A stretch of 33,413 bases of DNA from Streptomyces albipurpureus (GTDB taxonomy: Bacteria; Actinomycetota; Actinomycetes; Streptomycetales; Streptomycetaceae): positions 431,543 to 464,955 of the forward strand of contig NZ_JAMQAW010000006.1 in NCBI RefSeq assembly GCF_023701525.1, read 5' to 3'. Made by a program: the position numbers and the translations under genes. Below, in pieces: positions 1 to 7,909 of the stretch. The notes beneath the pieces were generated by a model. It was not told the DNA's origin. It did not search any database and was given only the letters and a program-made list of their open reading frames with translations. Within the stretch, counting starts at the first letter, position 1. Every line of letters starts with the position of its first letter.

Positions 1-25
1 GAACCCGCCCCCCTACAGCGGGTGC

Positions 26-1312
26 TTACTGCTTCTGCGCGAGACGCTTGTTGAACTCGGCCTCGACCTGCTTGGCGGCCTCGGCCGGGGTCTTCCCGTT
101 CAGGACCGCGGTCAGGTAGGTCTTGACCGGGTTCGGGGCGTTCTCGACGGCGGCCCACTCGGCGATCAGCGGGGTGGTGCCACCGAACTTGGCGGACGGC
201 GCGGCAGCCTCGGCGACCGGGTTACCCACGAGGTTGGAGTTGAGCGACTCCTTGTTCGGGATGACACCGTTCAGCTTGGCGAGCTGTCCTTCGTACTTGT
301 CCGACAGGGCGAGCTTCAGGAACTCCTTGGCGAGCTCCTTCTTCTTGCTTCCCTCGGCGACCGCGAGGTTGGAACCGCCGAGGAAGACACCCTCGGGCTT
401 GTCGGCGCTCTCACCCGGGACGGTGAAGTAGCCGATGTCCTTCTCGATGGCCTTGTTGGCCGTGATGGCCGTGCCGGCCTCCCAGCCCATGCCGATGATG
501 GCGCCGGTCTTGCCCTTGGAGAAGACGTCGGCCTGCTGCGGGGTCGACTCGTCCTTGTCCTTGGGGGCCTTGGAGTAGGACTGGAGCTTCTTGTAGATCT
601 CGGCGGCCGCGGCGACCTTGGGGTCACCGAGGTTGGAGACCCACTTGTCGCCGTCCTTCTTGACGAGCTCGCCACCCTGGCCGACGACCAGGCCGACGAA
701 GTGGTACCAGTTCTGGCCGGGCAGGTAGATCGGCTCTGCCTTGCCCTTGGCCTTGATCTTCTCCAGGGCCGCGTAGAACTCGTCACGGGTCTTCGGGGGC
801 GTGGTGACGCCGGCCTCGGCGAACACGGCCTTGTTGTAGATGACCACACGGTTGGCGAACCACCACGGGACAGCGGACTGCTTGCCCTCGAAGGTCGCGC
901 CCTCGTTGAAGTTCTCGGCCCAGTCGGCGCCGACTGCCTTCTTCACATCGGCCAGGTCGGCGAGGCCACCGGTCTTGGCGTACGCCGCGGTCTGGGTGTT
1001 ACCGATCTCGAAGACGTCCGGCGGGTTCTCCTCCGACAGGGAGGTGGTCAGCTTCTGCTGGATGCCGTTCCACTGCTGGACCTCGAACTTGACCTTCGCG
1101 CCGGTCTTCTGCTCGAACTCGGCGGTCAGGTCCGCCTGCCACTTGTCGGGGGTGGAGCCGTCCATCGCCCAGACGGTCAGCGTCTGACCCTTGTAGCTGT
1201 CGGGACCCTTCGACTCGCTACCCTTGTCGCTGTCCTTGTCGTCGCTGCCGCATGCCACGAGCCCGACCATCATGCCTGCGACGCCGATCGCCGCGATGAG
1301 CTTGCGCTTCAC
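26..1312 (-). CDS. dasA: DasA-like sugar-binding lipoprotein of an ABC importer
   Basis: Extracellular solute-binding protein of family 1, 428 aa, expected to capture chitin-derived sugars (chitobiose/GlcNAc oligomers) outside the membrane for a DasBC-type permease. The N-terminus is a lipoprotein signal: basic start, hydrophobic core, lipobox LVAC with the lipidated cysteine at residue 21, then a Ser/Asp/Lys-rich linker. The mature part begins with LTVWAMDG and has the family's PWWFANRVVIYNK stretch near residue 150. GTG is chosen as start because a strong GAGGAGGG lies just upstream and the signal peptide begins here. It is divergent from dasR, the arrangement known in S. coelicolor, and permease genes would lie beyond the left edge. 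Two dre-like sites sit about 115-155 bp upstream, so DasR repression relieved by glucosamine-6-phosphate is likely. The symbol rests mainly on context; substrate specificity is inferred. Confidence 0.86.
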   Translation of the reverse strand: MKRKLIAAIGVAGMMVGLVACGSDDKDSDKGSESKGPDSYKGQTLTVWAMDGSTPDKWQADLTAEFEQKTGAKVKFEVQQWNGIQQKLTTSLSEENPPDVFEIGNTQTAAYAKTGGLADLADVKKAVGADWAENFNEGATFEGKQSAVPWWFANRVVIYNKAVFAEAGVTTPPKTRDEFYAALEKIKAKGKAEPIYLPGQNWYHFVGLVVGQGGELVKKDGDKWVSNLGDPKVAAAAEIYKKLQSYSKAPKDKDESTPQQADVFSKGKTGAIIGMGWEAGTAITANKAIEKDIGYFTVPGESADKPEGVFLGGSNLAVAEGSKKKELAKEFLKLALSDKYEGQLAKLNGVIPNKESLNSNLVGNPVAEAAAPSAKFGGTTPLIAEWAAVENAPNPVKTYLTAVLNGKTPAEAAKQVEAEFNKRLAQKQ

Positions 1313-1353
1313 GCCACCCTCCTCAGGGATGTCTGCAACCCCTGCCCACCGCG

Positions 1354-1407
1354 AAGCTGATGCCTAGTACTGCTCGTACCGCCAAGCCGATGCCTAGTAC
1401 TGCTCGT
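1354..1407. repeat. Near-identical 24-bp direct repeat in the dasA leader
   Basis: Two copies, 1354-1377 and 1384-1407, differ at one base and have a 30-bp period. Each carries the core TGCCTAGTACTGCTCGT, which includes the palindrome AGTACT. They lie between the dre-like sites and the dasA start, probably in the 5' untranslated region or at the promoter. No known element is recognised. Confidence 0.85.
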
Positions 1408-1427
1408 GGGGCTGGGAACTGATCTTT

Positions 1428-1443
1428 AGTGGTTTAGACCAGC
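1428..1443. promoter_or_regulatory. dre-like DasR operator 1 upstream of dasA
   Basis: AGTGGTTTAGACCAGC closely matches the 16-bp DasR-responsive element consensus ACTGGTCTAGACCACT. It lies about 115 bp upstream of the dasA start codon. Confidence 0.82.
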
Positions 1444-1451
1444 ACCCGGAG

Positions 1452-1467
1452 CTTGGCCTAGACCTTT
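1452..1467. promoter_or_regulatory. dre-like DasR operator 2 upstream of dasA
   Basis: CTTGGCCTAGACCTTT has the conserved GGNCTAGACC core of a dre site. It is centred 24 bp from operator 1, a little over two helical turns, which would suit cooperative binding of DasR dimers. Confidence 0.72.
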
Positions 1468-1468
1468 A

Positions 1469-2043
1469 TGGCTGTCAAGGCTCGACCGGAAGGCCCGACA
1501 CGTCCGTTATCAGACCGACATCTGGCCGTCAGCTTGAACTCATGCCGGAACGGGCATCCATGTTCAACCGCTCCTTCAGGGTCCTCAGACCCCAGCAGTA
1601 TCACCCGGAGCGACCGGGGTTGGGGGCTGTTCGGGAAGACCGCCCATCGGACCCTTCGGGAGCCGATGCCGTGCCGTCGGCCGAACCACTCCCCCGCCCC
1701 CACGAGAGGCGAGCGCGGCAGCCGATGAGTCCCCTGACGCTCTGTACCAATCCATGAGCGCACCGCCGTCGAACGACTTGTCCGGCATACAGATCACGCC
1801 ATCGTGGCATTCCCGTGAACCCTCGCTCCGCCCCCTTCCACTCCCGCCTTCGCGCAGTGGCGCCGACTTGCGCCCATCGACCCGCTCGACCCCCGTCGCC
1901 AACGCTCGCGCCACCACCCCGCCCCGGCCTCGCGACACCTCCCCAGGAGGCACCCGAAGGAGACGGAGGCCCCCTCCCCAACTCCGTACGGGTGCCCTGA
2001 CCGGCCAAGCCACCCGTACTACGGTCTGGCGGCAACATTGCGC
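1469..2043. other. Long dasA-dasR intergenic region, no gene recognised
   Basis: About 575 bp between the two operator clusters. Open frames exist on both strands but their translations are Arg/Pro/Ser-rich, lack recognisable domains and look like frame artefacts of GC-rich DNA. No RNA gene or transposon end was recognised. Confidence 0.6.
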
Positions 2044-2059
2044 GATGGACTAGACCAAC
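2044..2059. promoter_or_regulatory. dre-like DasR operator upstream of dasR
   Basis: GATGGACTAGACCAAC retains the dre core (GGNCTAGACC). It is followed at 2058-2074 by an inverted repeat, ACCGT...ACGGT, and a TATAAG -10-like hexamer at 2076-2081. It lies about 120 bp before the dasR start, consistent with autoregulation. Confidence 0.75.
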
Positions 2060-2178
2060 CGTGGTGCCAACGGTGTATAAGGGGGGCACTCGTGCCTGTT
2101 GCCCGGCCGGGCATCTAAGTGGGTGACGCCCCGGGGTCAGCCCGTGCCACGATGTGAAACCTAGTGATGGAGGAATCG

Positions 2179-2979
2179 GTGACGGCAGCAGCGCAGCAGC
2201 CCGGCAAGCAGGGCCTGGCCAAGGACGGGGGCGGCACCGATGGCCGGACAAACCCAGTTACGCGCGTCTCGCGCGTCCCCAAGTACTACCGCCTCAAGCG
2301 TCATCTGCTGGAGATGACGGAGACACTGCCCCCCGGCACACCCGTGCCGCCGGAGCGGACCCTGGCGACCGAGTTCGACACCTCGCGCACCACCGTGCGA
2401 CAGGCGCTCCAGGAGTTGGTCGTCGAGGGACGGTTGGAGCGCATCCAGGGAAAGGGGACCTTCGTCGCCAAGCCGAAGGTCGCACAGACCCTCCAGCTCA
2501 CCTCCTACACGGAGGACATGCGCGCCCAGGGCCTCGAACCCACCTCGCAACTGCTCGACCTCGGCTATGTCACGGCCGATGACACACTCGCCGAACTCCT
2601 CGACATCACCACCGGGGGGCGAGTGCTGCGCATCGAGCGGCTTCGGCTGGCGAGCGGTGAGCCGATGGCCATCGAGACCACCCATCTGTCCGCGAAGCGC
2701 TTTCCCGCACTGCGCCGCTCGCTGGTGAAGTACACCTCGCTCTACACCGCACTCGCCGAGGTCTACGACGTACGGCTGGCCGAGGCCGAAGAGACGATCG
2801 AGACCTCGCTGGCCACCCCGCGTGAGGCAGGGCTGCTCGGTACGGATGTGGGCCTACCGATGCTGATGCTCTCCCGGCACTCGGTCGACGCTAACAATGA
2901 ACCGGTGGAGTGGGTACGGTCCGTCTACCGCGGCGACCGCTACAAGTTCGTGGCCCGCCTCAGGCGCCCCCTGAACTAG
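2179..2979 (+). CDS. dasR: GntR/HutC-family regulator DasR
   Basis: Global repressor of GlcNAc and chitin metabolism that also links amino-sugar supply to development and antibiotic production; its ligands are GlcN-6-P and GlcNAc-6-P. 266 aa. The N-terminal winged helix (about residues 34-98) contains [30 protein letters not shown] and the wing [10 protein letters not shown]. The UTRA effector domain (about 110-260) contains [21 protein letters not shown] and [21 protein letters not shown]. All of these match S. coelicolor DasR almost residue for residue. GTG at 2179 is preferred over GTG 2164 or ATG 2167 because GGAGG at 2169-2173 sits five bases before it, while the upstream starts lack a ribosome site. 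The first ~30 residues are variable and probably disordered. It is divergent from dasA, with a dre-like site ~120 bp upstream. Confidence 0.95.
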   Translation: MTAAAQQPGKQGLAKDGGGTDGRTNPVTRVSRVPKYYRLKRHLLEMTETLPPGTPVPPERTLATEFDTSRTTVRQALQELVVEGRLERIQGKGTFVAKPKVAQTLQLTSYTEDMRAQGLEPTSQLLDLGYVTADDTLAELLDITTGGRVLRIERLRLASGEPMAIETTHLSAKRFPALRRSLVKYTSLYTALAEVYDVRLAEAEETIETSLATPREAGLLGTDVGLPMLMLSRHSVDANNEPVEWVRSVYRGDRYKFVARLRRPLN

Positions 2980-3802
2980 GTGCGGCCGACGGCCGAGGCG
3001 TGCCCCGGCCGCTCTCGTCGCGCGACCCGGTCACCGTGCCCGGGCCCTCCCAGCGCGCGACGCCCCCTCCCGCCCGTGAACGCCCGTGAGGACCCGCTGA
3101 CCGCCCCAGGCCCCGCGAGGGACATCTGACGATTCACGCGGTTCAGTGAGCCGGCGAGCCATCGGCCCGGACCGTACCCGTACGGCGCGGGGGGAGCGAC
3201 GCAGATCGAGCGGCGCACGGGAACGTCCATCGGGACGGCTCGCTCCGTCGGTGCGTTCCACTCACCGTTCCCGATCACGGGCATCCATCGCCGACCTCGT
3301 GCCATCACACCGGCCGGCCGATCGAGACCCCTCACCGGTTGCCGGAACCACCGCGGTGAAAGCCTCGCCCTCCGCCTGCTCCTCCCTTTGCACCGCCCGG
3401 GGGTTCGCCAGGGGTCGCGGGGCCTTCGCGGTCATGTACTCGCCGCTTCCCCACGGGCGCGGCTGACAACGGATCAGCCGGGGCCCGACAGATCCGCTGA
3501 CGCGGTGCGCCGCCGTTGACGCCCGGGAAACGGTGCCGATGCCGCTGTCGTTCCCGTGACCGCGCTCACTCCGGAACCAATGCCCCCGCCGGGCGGGCCC
3601 GTTCGGCGATCGTGCCCTCCCGTCGCCCGGCCCGGGACCGCCGCCGTCGGAAGTCACGCGTCCGGAATACCGCGTCCGAAGTACGGGGTTCGAGCGCGGG
3701 ACACGCTGCGAGCGCCCCCCGAAGGCCGCCATCCCAGTGCCCGCAGGGGTCCATGACCCGCTCAGCACAAGGAGCCTCCCTTTACCGCCACTCCCCTTCG
3801 CG
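2980..3802. other. Gene-free stretch between dasR and the nrdAB promoter
   Basis: About 820 bp. Reading frames on both strands give low-complexity Arg/Gly/Pro-rich translations with no domain, signal peptide or good ribosome site. No RNA gene, terminator with U-tract or repeat stands out. It could be a decayed gene, but nothing identifiable remains. Confidence 0.55.
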
Positions 3803-3818
3803 ACACAACATGTGGGGG
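3803..3818. promoter_or_regulatory. Candidate NrdR box 1
   Basis: ACACAACATGTGGGGG resembles the 16-bp NrdR box (consensus acaCwAtATaTwGtgt). Its centre lies 32 bp, about three helical turns, from the second box, the spacing typical of paired NrdR boxes. Confidence 0.65.
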
Positions 3819-3822
3819 GTAC

Positions 3823-3850
3823 TTCCAGCTGCCGCCCCCACATGTATGCT
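3823..3850 (+). promoter_or_regulatory. Putative nrdAB promoter
   Basis: A -35-like TTCCAG (3823-3828) and a -10-like TATGCT (3845-3850) have 16-bp spacing. Transcription would start near 3857, exactly at the first base of the riboswitch P1 stem. The -10 lies inside the second NrdR-box-like palindrome. Confidence 0.55.
3835..3850. promoter_or_regulatory. Candidate NrdR box 2
   Basis: CCCCCACATGTATGCT carries the same ACATGTGGGGG core as box 1 but inverted, so the two form an 11-bp perfect inverted repeat (3808-3818 with 3835-3845). The position over the -10 suits repression by NrdR. Confidence 0.62.
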
Positions 3851-3856
3851 CATCTC

Positions 3857-4014
3857 GCTGTCGACGCAGAGGAATCCGGTGCGAATCCGGAACTGTCCCG
3901 CAACGGTGTGCTGTGGTGTGCTTTGTCATACCTCCGCGAGTCCGGCCGACTGCTGACAGCGCACCCGGCTCAACCGATCCGGGTGCCCAGACGTCCGGGC
4001 CTCGCGGTTGGGCC
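3857..4014 (+). promoter_or_regulatory. Cobalamin (B12) riboswitch upstream of nrdAB
   Basis: The aptamer is 3857-3960. P1 is GCTGTC (3857-3862) paired with GACAGC (3955-3960). The diagnostic core GGAATCCGGTGCGAATCCGG begins at 3870 and is followed by CTGTCCCGCAACGGT, and the B12-box equivalent lies at 3938-3954 (GTCCGGCCGACTGC). The expression platform follows: a perfect 8-bp hairpin 3961-3968/3979-3986 competes with pairing of 3967-3976 to 4005-4014, which matches with one mismatch. In Streptomyces a B12 riboswitch is known to shut down the class Ia nrdABS operon when coenzyme B12 is present, so that the B12-dependent class II enzyme is used. The switching pair is inferred from the sequence. 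Confidence 0.92.
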
Positions 4015-4112
4015 GGGGGACGCCGCGCAGTGCTGCCCCGAGCCGGGTCAGCCCTTCTGCGGCCATGCCCTCCCGCCCGTCGGCCCGCGAGCCGAGCGAG
4101 GGAGAGCACCAC

Positions 4113-6542
4113 GTGACCATCGCGCCTGCCGATCCGGTTTCAGGCACCCCCGACATCTCCGAGCAGATGCCACAGCGGGTTCCCCAGTCGCGGGACAGCG
4201 GCCAGGACGGGCCGGGGACCGCGCTGTTGCGGATCCTGACCGACCTCACCGCCGATCTCACGGACACCGACCCCGGCCGGGTCGCCGCGTCCGCGCTGCG
4301 CGGACGCAACGCCGGATCGGACACGGCCGAACTCCGTGGGCTCGCCACCGACGCCGCCGCGGGGCTGATCTCCGAGGACCCGGCGTACTCACGGCTCGCC
4401 GCCCGACTGCTGACCCTCACCATCGCGGAGGAGGCCGAGAGCCAGGGAGCCTCGTGCTTCTCCGCCTCCGTCGCCGTGGGTCACGCCGAGGGCCTGATCG
4501 CGGATCGCACCGCCGCGTTCGTGGCCCTGCACGCCGACCGCCTGGACGCCATCCTCGACCCCACCGCCGACGACCGCTTCGGCTACTTCGGACTGCGCAC
4601 CCTCTACAGCCGCTATCTGCTGCGCCACCCGATCACCCGCCAGGTCATCGAGACTCCTCAGCACTTCATGCTCCGCGTCGCCTGCGGGCTGGCCGAGAAC
4701 GACTCGACCGAGGCGCTGGGGGAAGTCACCGCGCTGTACCGGCTGATGAGCCGGCTCGACTACCTGCCGTCCTCACCCACCCTCTTCAACTCCGGCACCC
4801 GGCACCCCCAGATGTCCTCCTGCTATCTGCTGGACTCACCACTGGACGAGCTGGATTCGATCTACGACCGCTACCACCAGGTCGCCCGGCTCTCCAAGCA
4901 CGCGGGCGGTATCGGGCTCTCGTACTCCCGTATCCGCGCCCGCGGCTCGCTGATCCGCGGCACCAACGGCCACTCCAACGGCATCGTGCCGTTCCTCAAG
5001 ACGCTGGACGCCTCGGTCGCCGCCGTGAACCAGGGCGGTCGGCGCAAGGGCGCCGCCGCGGTCTACCTGGAGACCTGGCACGCGGACATCGAGGAGTTCC
5101 TGGAGCTGCGGGACAACACCGGCGAGGACGCCCGGCGCACGCACAACCTCAACCTCGCCCACTGGGTGCCGGACGAGTTCATGCGCCGGGTGGACGCCGA
5201 CACCGAGTGGTCGCTGTTCTCCCCCGCGGACGTGCCCGAGCTGGTCGATCTCTGGGGCGATGAGTTCGACGCGGCCTACCGCCGCGCGGAGGCACAGGGC
5301 CTGGCCCGTAAGAGCATGCCCGCGCGGGAGCTCTACGGCCGGATGATGCGGACCCTCGCGCAGACCGGCAACGGCTGGATGACCTTCAAGGACGCCGCCA
5401 ACCGGACCGCCAACCAGACCGCCGAGCCGGGCCACACGGTCCACTCGTCCAACCTGTGCACCGAGATCCTGGAGGTCACCGACGACGGCGAGACGGCCGT
5501 CTGCAATCTGGGCTCGATCAACCTCGGCGCTTTCGTGGTCGACGGGGAGATCGACTGGGAACGGCTGGACTCGACCGTCCGTACCGCCGTCACCTTCCTC
5601 GACCGCGTCGTCGACATCAACTTCTATCCGACCGAGCAGGCGGGCCGCTCCAACAACCGCTGGCGCCCGGTCGGTCTGGGGGCGATGGGCCTCCAGGACG
5701 TCTTCTTCCAGCTGAGGCTGCCGTTCGACTCCCCCGCGGCCCGGGCGCTCTCCACCCAGATCGCCGAGCGGATCATGCTCGCCGCCTATGAGGCGTCCAG
5801 CGTCCTCGCCGAGCGCCACGGCACCTTCCCCGCCTGGGAGAAGACCCGTACCGCCCGCGGTGTGCTGCACCCGGACCACTACGGGGTACAGCTGCACTGG
5901 CCCGAGCGCTGGGCGGCGCTGCGGGAGCGGGTCGCCACTTCGGGCATGCGCAACTCGCTGCTCCTCGCCATCGCGCCGACCGCGACCATCGCCTCCATCG
6001 CCGGTGTGTACGAGTGCATCGAGCCCCAGGTCTCCAACCTCTTCAAGCGCGAGACCCTCTCGGGAGAGTTCCTCCAGGTCAACAACTACCTGGTGGAGGA
6101 GCTCAAGAGGCTCGGCGTCTGGGACGCCACCACCCGCGAGGCACTGCGCGAGTCCAATGGCTCGATCCAGGGCTTCACCTGGGTCCCGGCCGAGGTGCGC
6201 GAGCTGTACCGCACGGCGTGGGAGATCCCGCAGCGCGGTCTGATCGACATGGCCGCGGCCCGTACCCCCTTCCTCGACCAGTCGCAGTCGCTGAACCTCT
6301 TCCTGGAGACGCCGACCATCGGGAAGCTCAGCTCGATGTACGCGTACGCCTGGAAGCAGGGCCTGAAGACGACGTACTACCTGCGGTCACGCCCGGCCAC
6401 CCGGATCGCCCGCGCGGCCTCCGGCTCCACACCGACCGCCGAGCCCGTACCCGTGCCCGTACCCGTGCCCGTACCGCAGACGCCTGAGGACGCGGTCGCC
6501 TGCTCCCTGGAAAACCCCGAGTCTTGCGAGGCCTGCCAGTAA
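4113..6542 (+). CDS. nrdA: Ribonucleotide reductase class Ia, large (catalytic) subunit
   Basis: Reduces ribonucleoside diphosphates to deoxyribonucleotides with NrdB. 809 aa. Active-site residues are visible: thiol pair Cys237 (SSCYLLD) and Cys464 (VCNLGS), the N-C-E set Asn447/Cys449/Glu451 (NLCTE), radical-transfer Tyr755/Tyr756 (TTYYLRSRPA), and the redox shuttle Cys805/Cys808 (CEAC) at the C-terminus. The tail linker contains a Val-Pro repeat encoded by a 12-bp DNA repeat. The first ~95 residues lack the V-K-R-[DN]-G signature of a canonical ATP cone, so dATP activity control may be missing or altered. GTG at 4113 is chosen for the GGGAGAG ribosome site 6-7 bases upstream; the open frame extends further but overlaps the riboswitch. 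The stop overlaps the nrdB start by one base (TAATG). Controlled by the upstream riboswitch and probably NrdR. Confidence 0.96.
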   Translation: MTIAPADPVSGTPDISEQMPQRVPQSRDSGQDGPGTALLRILTDLTADLTDTDPGRVAASALRGRNAGSDTAELRGLATDAAAGLISEDPAYSRLAARLLTLTIAEEAESQGASCFSASVAVGHAEGLIADRTAAFVALHADRLDAILDPTADDRFGYFGLRTLYSRYLLRHPITRQVIETPQHFMLRVACGLAENDSTEALGEVTALYRLMSRLDYLPSSPTLFNSGTRHPQMSSCYLLDSPLDELDSIYDRYHQVARLSKHAGGIGLSYSRIRARGSLIRGTNGHSNGIVPFLKTLDASVAAVNQGGRRKGAAAVYLETWHADIEEFLELRDNTGEDARRTHNLNLAHWVPDEFMRRVDADTEWSLFSPADVPELVDLWGDEFDAAYRRAEAQGLARKSMPARELYGRMMRTLAQTGNGWMTFKDAANRTANQTAEPGHTVHSSNLCTEILEVTDDGETAVCNLGSINLGAFVVDGEIDWERLDSTVRTAVTFLDRVVDINFYPTEQAGRSNNRWRPVGLGAMGLQDVFFQLRLPFDSPAARALSTQIAERIMLAAYEASSVLAERHGTFPAWEKTRTARGVLHPDHYGVQLHWPERWAALRERVATSGMRNSLLLAIAPTATIASIAGVYECIEPQVSNLFKRETLSGEFLQVNNYLVEELKRLGVWDATTREALRESNGSIQGFTWVPAEVRELYRTAWEIPQRGLIDMAAARTPFLDQSQSLNLFLETPTIGKLSSMYAYAWKQGLKTTYYLRSRPATRIARAASGSTPTAEPVPVPVPVPVPQTPEDAVACSLENPESCEACQ
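6444..6475. repeat. 12-bp tandem repeat coding Val-Pro run in NrdA tail
   Basis: CCCGTACCCGTG occurs at 6444-6455 and 6456-6467, plus a partial third copy. It encodes the alternating Val-Pro linker before the C-terminal cysteines, and slippage would change the linker length. Confidence 0.9.
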
Positions 6543-7561
6543 TGCCCACCCCCCAGCCCACCAAGAACCTGCTCGACCCCGGCTTTGAGCTCACCCTGCG
6601 CCCGATGCGCTACCCGGACTTCTACGAGCGGTACCGGGACGCCATCAAGAACACCTGGACCGTGGAGGAAGTCGATCTCCACTCCGATGTGACGGACCTC
6701 GCCAAGCTCACCCCGGCGGAACAGCATCTGATCGGCCGGCTGGTCGCCTTCTTCGCGACCGGCGACTCGATCGTGGCCAACAACCTCGTACTGACGCTGT
6801 ACAAGCACATCAACTCCCCCGAGGCGCGGCTCTATCTCAGCCGTCAGCTCTTCGAGGAGGCCGTGCACGTCCAGTTCTATCTGACGCTGCTCGACACCTA
6901 CCTTCCCGACCCGGAGGACCGCAACGCGGCCTTCGCGGCGGTGGAGAACATCCCGTCGATCCGGGAGAAGGCGCAGTTCTGCTTCCGGTGGATGGACTCG
7001 GTCGAGAAGATGGACCAGCTGGAGTCGCAGTCCGACCGCCGGCGCTTCCTGCTGAATCTGATCTGCTTCGCCGCCTGTATCGAGGGGCTGTTCTTCTACG
7101 GCGCCTTCGCCTACGTGTACTGGTTCCGCTCCCGCGGGCTGCTGCACGGTCTGGCCACCGGTACCAACTGGGTGTTCCGCGACGAGACCATGCACATGAA
7201 CTTCGCGTTCGAGGTCGTGGACACGGTCCGCAAGGAGGAGCCGGAGCTCTTTGACGACGCCCTTCAGCAGCAGGTCACCGACATGCTGAAGGAGGCCGTG
7301 GAGGCGGAGCTCCAGTTCGGTCAGGATCTGTGCGGCGACGGTCTGCCGGGCATGAACACCGAGTCCATGCGCGAGTACCTCCAGTGCGTCGCCGACCAGC
7401 GGCTCACCCGGCTGGGCTTCGCCCCGGTGTACGGCTCGCAGAACCCGTTCTCCTTCATGGAGTTGCAGGGCGTCCAGGAGCTGACCAACTTCTTCGAGCG
7501 GCGGCCGTCCGCGTATCAGGTCGCGGTGGAGGGCTCGGTCGACCTGGACGAGGACTTCTAG
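6542..7561 (+). CDS. nrdB: Ribonucleotide reductase class Ia, small (radical) subunit
   Basis: Houses the di-iron centre and tyrosyl radical that start catalysis in NrdA. 339 aa. Metal ligands can be read off: Asp75 (ATGDS), Glu106 and His109 (EEAVH), Glu181 (CIEGLFF), Glu215 and His218 (DETMH). The radical tyrosine Tyr113 lies four residues after the first histidine, as in E. coli NrdB. The acidic tail ending DLDEDF is the usual NrdA docking peptide. ATG at 6542 overlaps the nrdA stop by one base, implying translational coupling, with only a weak GCGAGG ahead. Cotranscribed with nrdA under the riboswitch. A strong hairpin follows 64 bp downstream. Confidence 0.96.
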   Translation: MPTPQPTKNLLDPGFELTLRPMRYPDFYERYRDAIKNTWTVEEVDLHSDVTDLAKLTPAEQHLIGRLVAFFATGDSIVANNLVLTLYKHINSPEARLYLSRQLFEEAVHVQFYLTLLDTYLPDPEDRNAAFAAVENIPSIREKAQFCFRWMDSVEKMDQLESQSDRRRFLLNLICFAACIEGLFFYGAFAYVYWFRSRGLLHGLATGTNWVFRDETMHMNFAFEVVDTVRKEEPELFDDALQQQVTDMLKEAVEAELQFGQDLCGDGLPGMNTESMREYLQCVADQRLTRLGFAPVYGSQNPFSFMELQGVQELTNFFERRPSAYQVAVEGSVDLDEDF

Positions 7562-7909
7562 GGCGGCTGAACCCGACCCGACCTGGACGGTTGCTCACGG
7601 TCCCCGGAGCATCCCCGGTTCATTGCCGTCGCGGCCGGTCTCGCTGGCCGCGACGGCTGGTCGGCTGGTCGGCTGGTGGAAGCAGAGCGCCGGCGGCTGG
7701 TCGAGGGCTTTCAGCCGGTCGCGTTCAGCACCGGCGACGGGCTGGTGGTGTGGGCGTACCTCGACCGTGCTGACGGTGAACAGAACACTGCGGACACCTC
7801 CGTCTCGGTGGATGGGGACCGCACGGTGCGGGCCTCGCGGCTGAGGGCGCCGGCGCTTCGTCCAGCGGTCTGTGCCGTGGCGGGCCCTGCCGGCCCTGCC
7901 GCCGCGTGC
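7562..7909. other. Spacer downstream of nrdB without a clear gene
   Basis: About 350 bp. It holds a strong hairpin (7625-7657) and an 8-bp GGCTGGTC tandem repeat (7655-7678). Frames on either strand are not recognisable and could be remnants of a decayed gene. Confidence 0.5.
7625..7657 (+). terminator. Terminator-like hairpin after nrdB
   Basis: Perfect 12-bp stem GCCGTCGCGGCC/GGCCGCGACGGC with a 9-base loop. There is no U-tract, which is common in Streptomyces. It should end or attenuate the nrdAB transcript before nrdS. Confidence 0.75.

Noticed and set aside
701..1360. Open frame on the plus strand opposite dasA
   Set aside because: Complement of a clear lipoprotein gene; translation is low-complexity Leu/Val/Arg-rich without a ribosome site.
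3737..5263. Long plus-strand frame across the riboswitch and nrdA
   Set aside because: Different frame from NrdA, Arg/Pro-rich, runs through the riboswitch; a GC-bias artefact.
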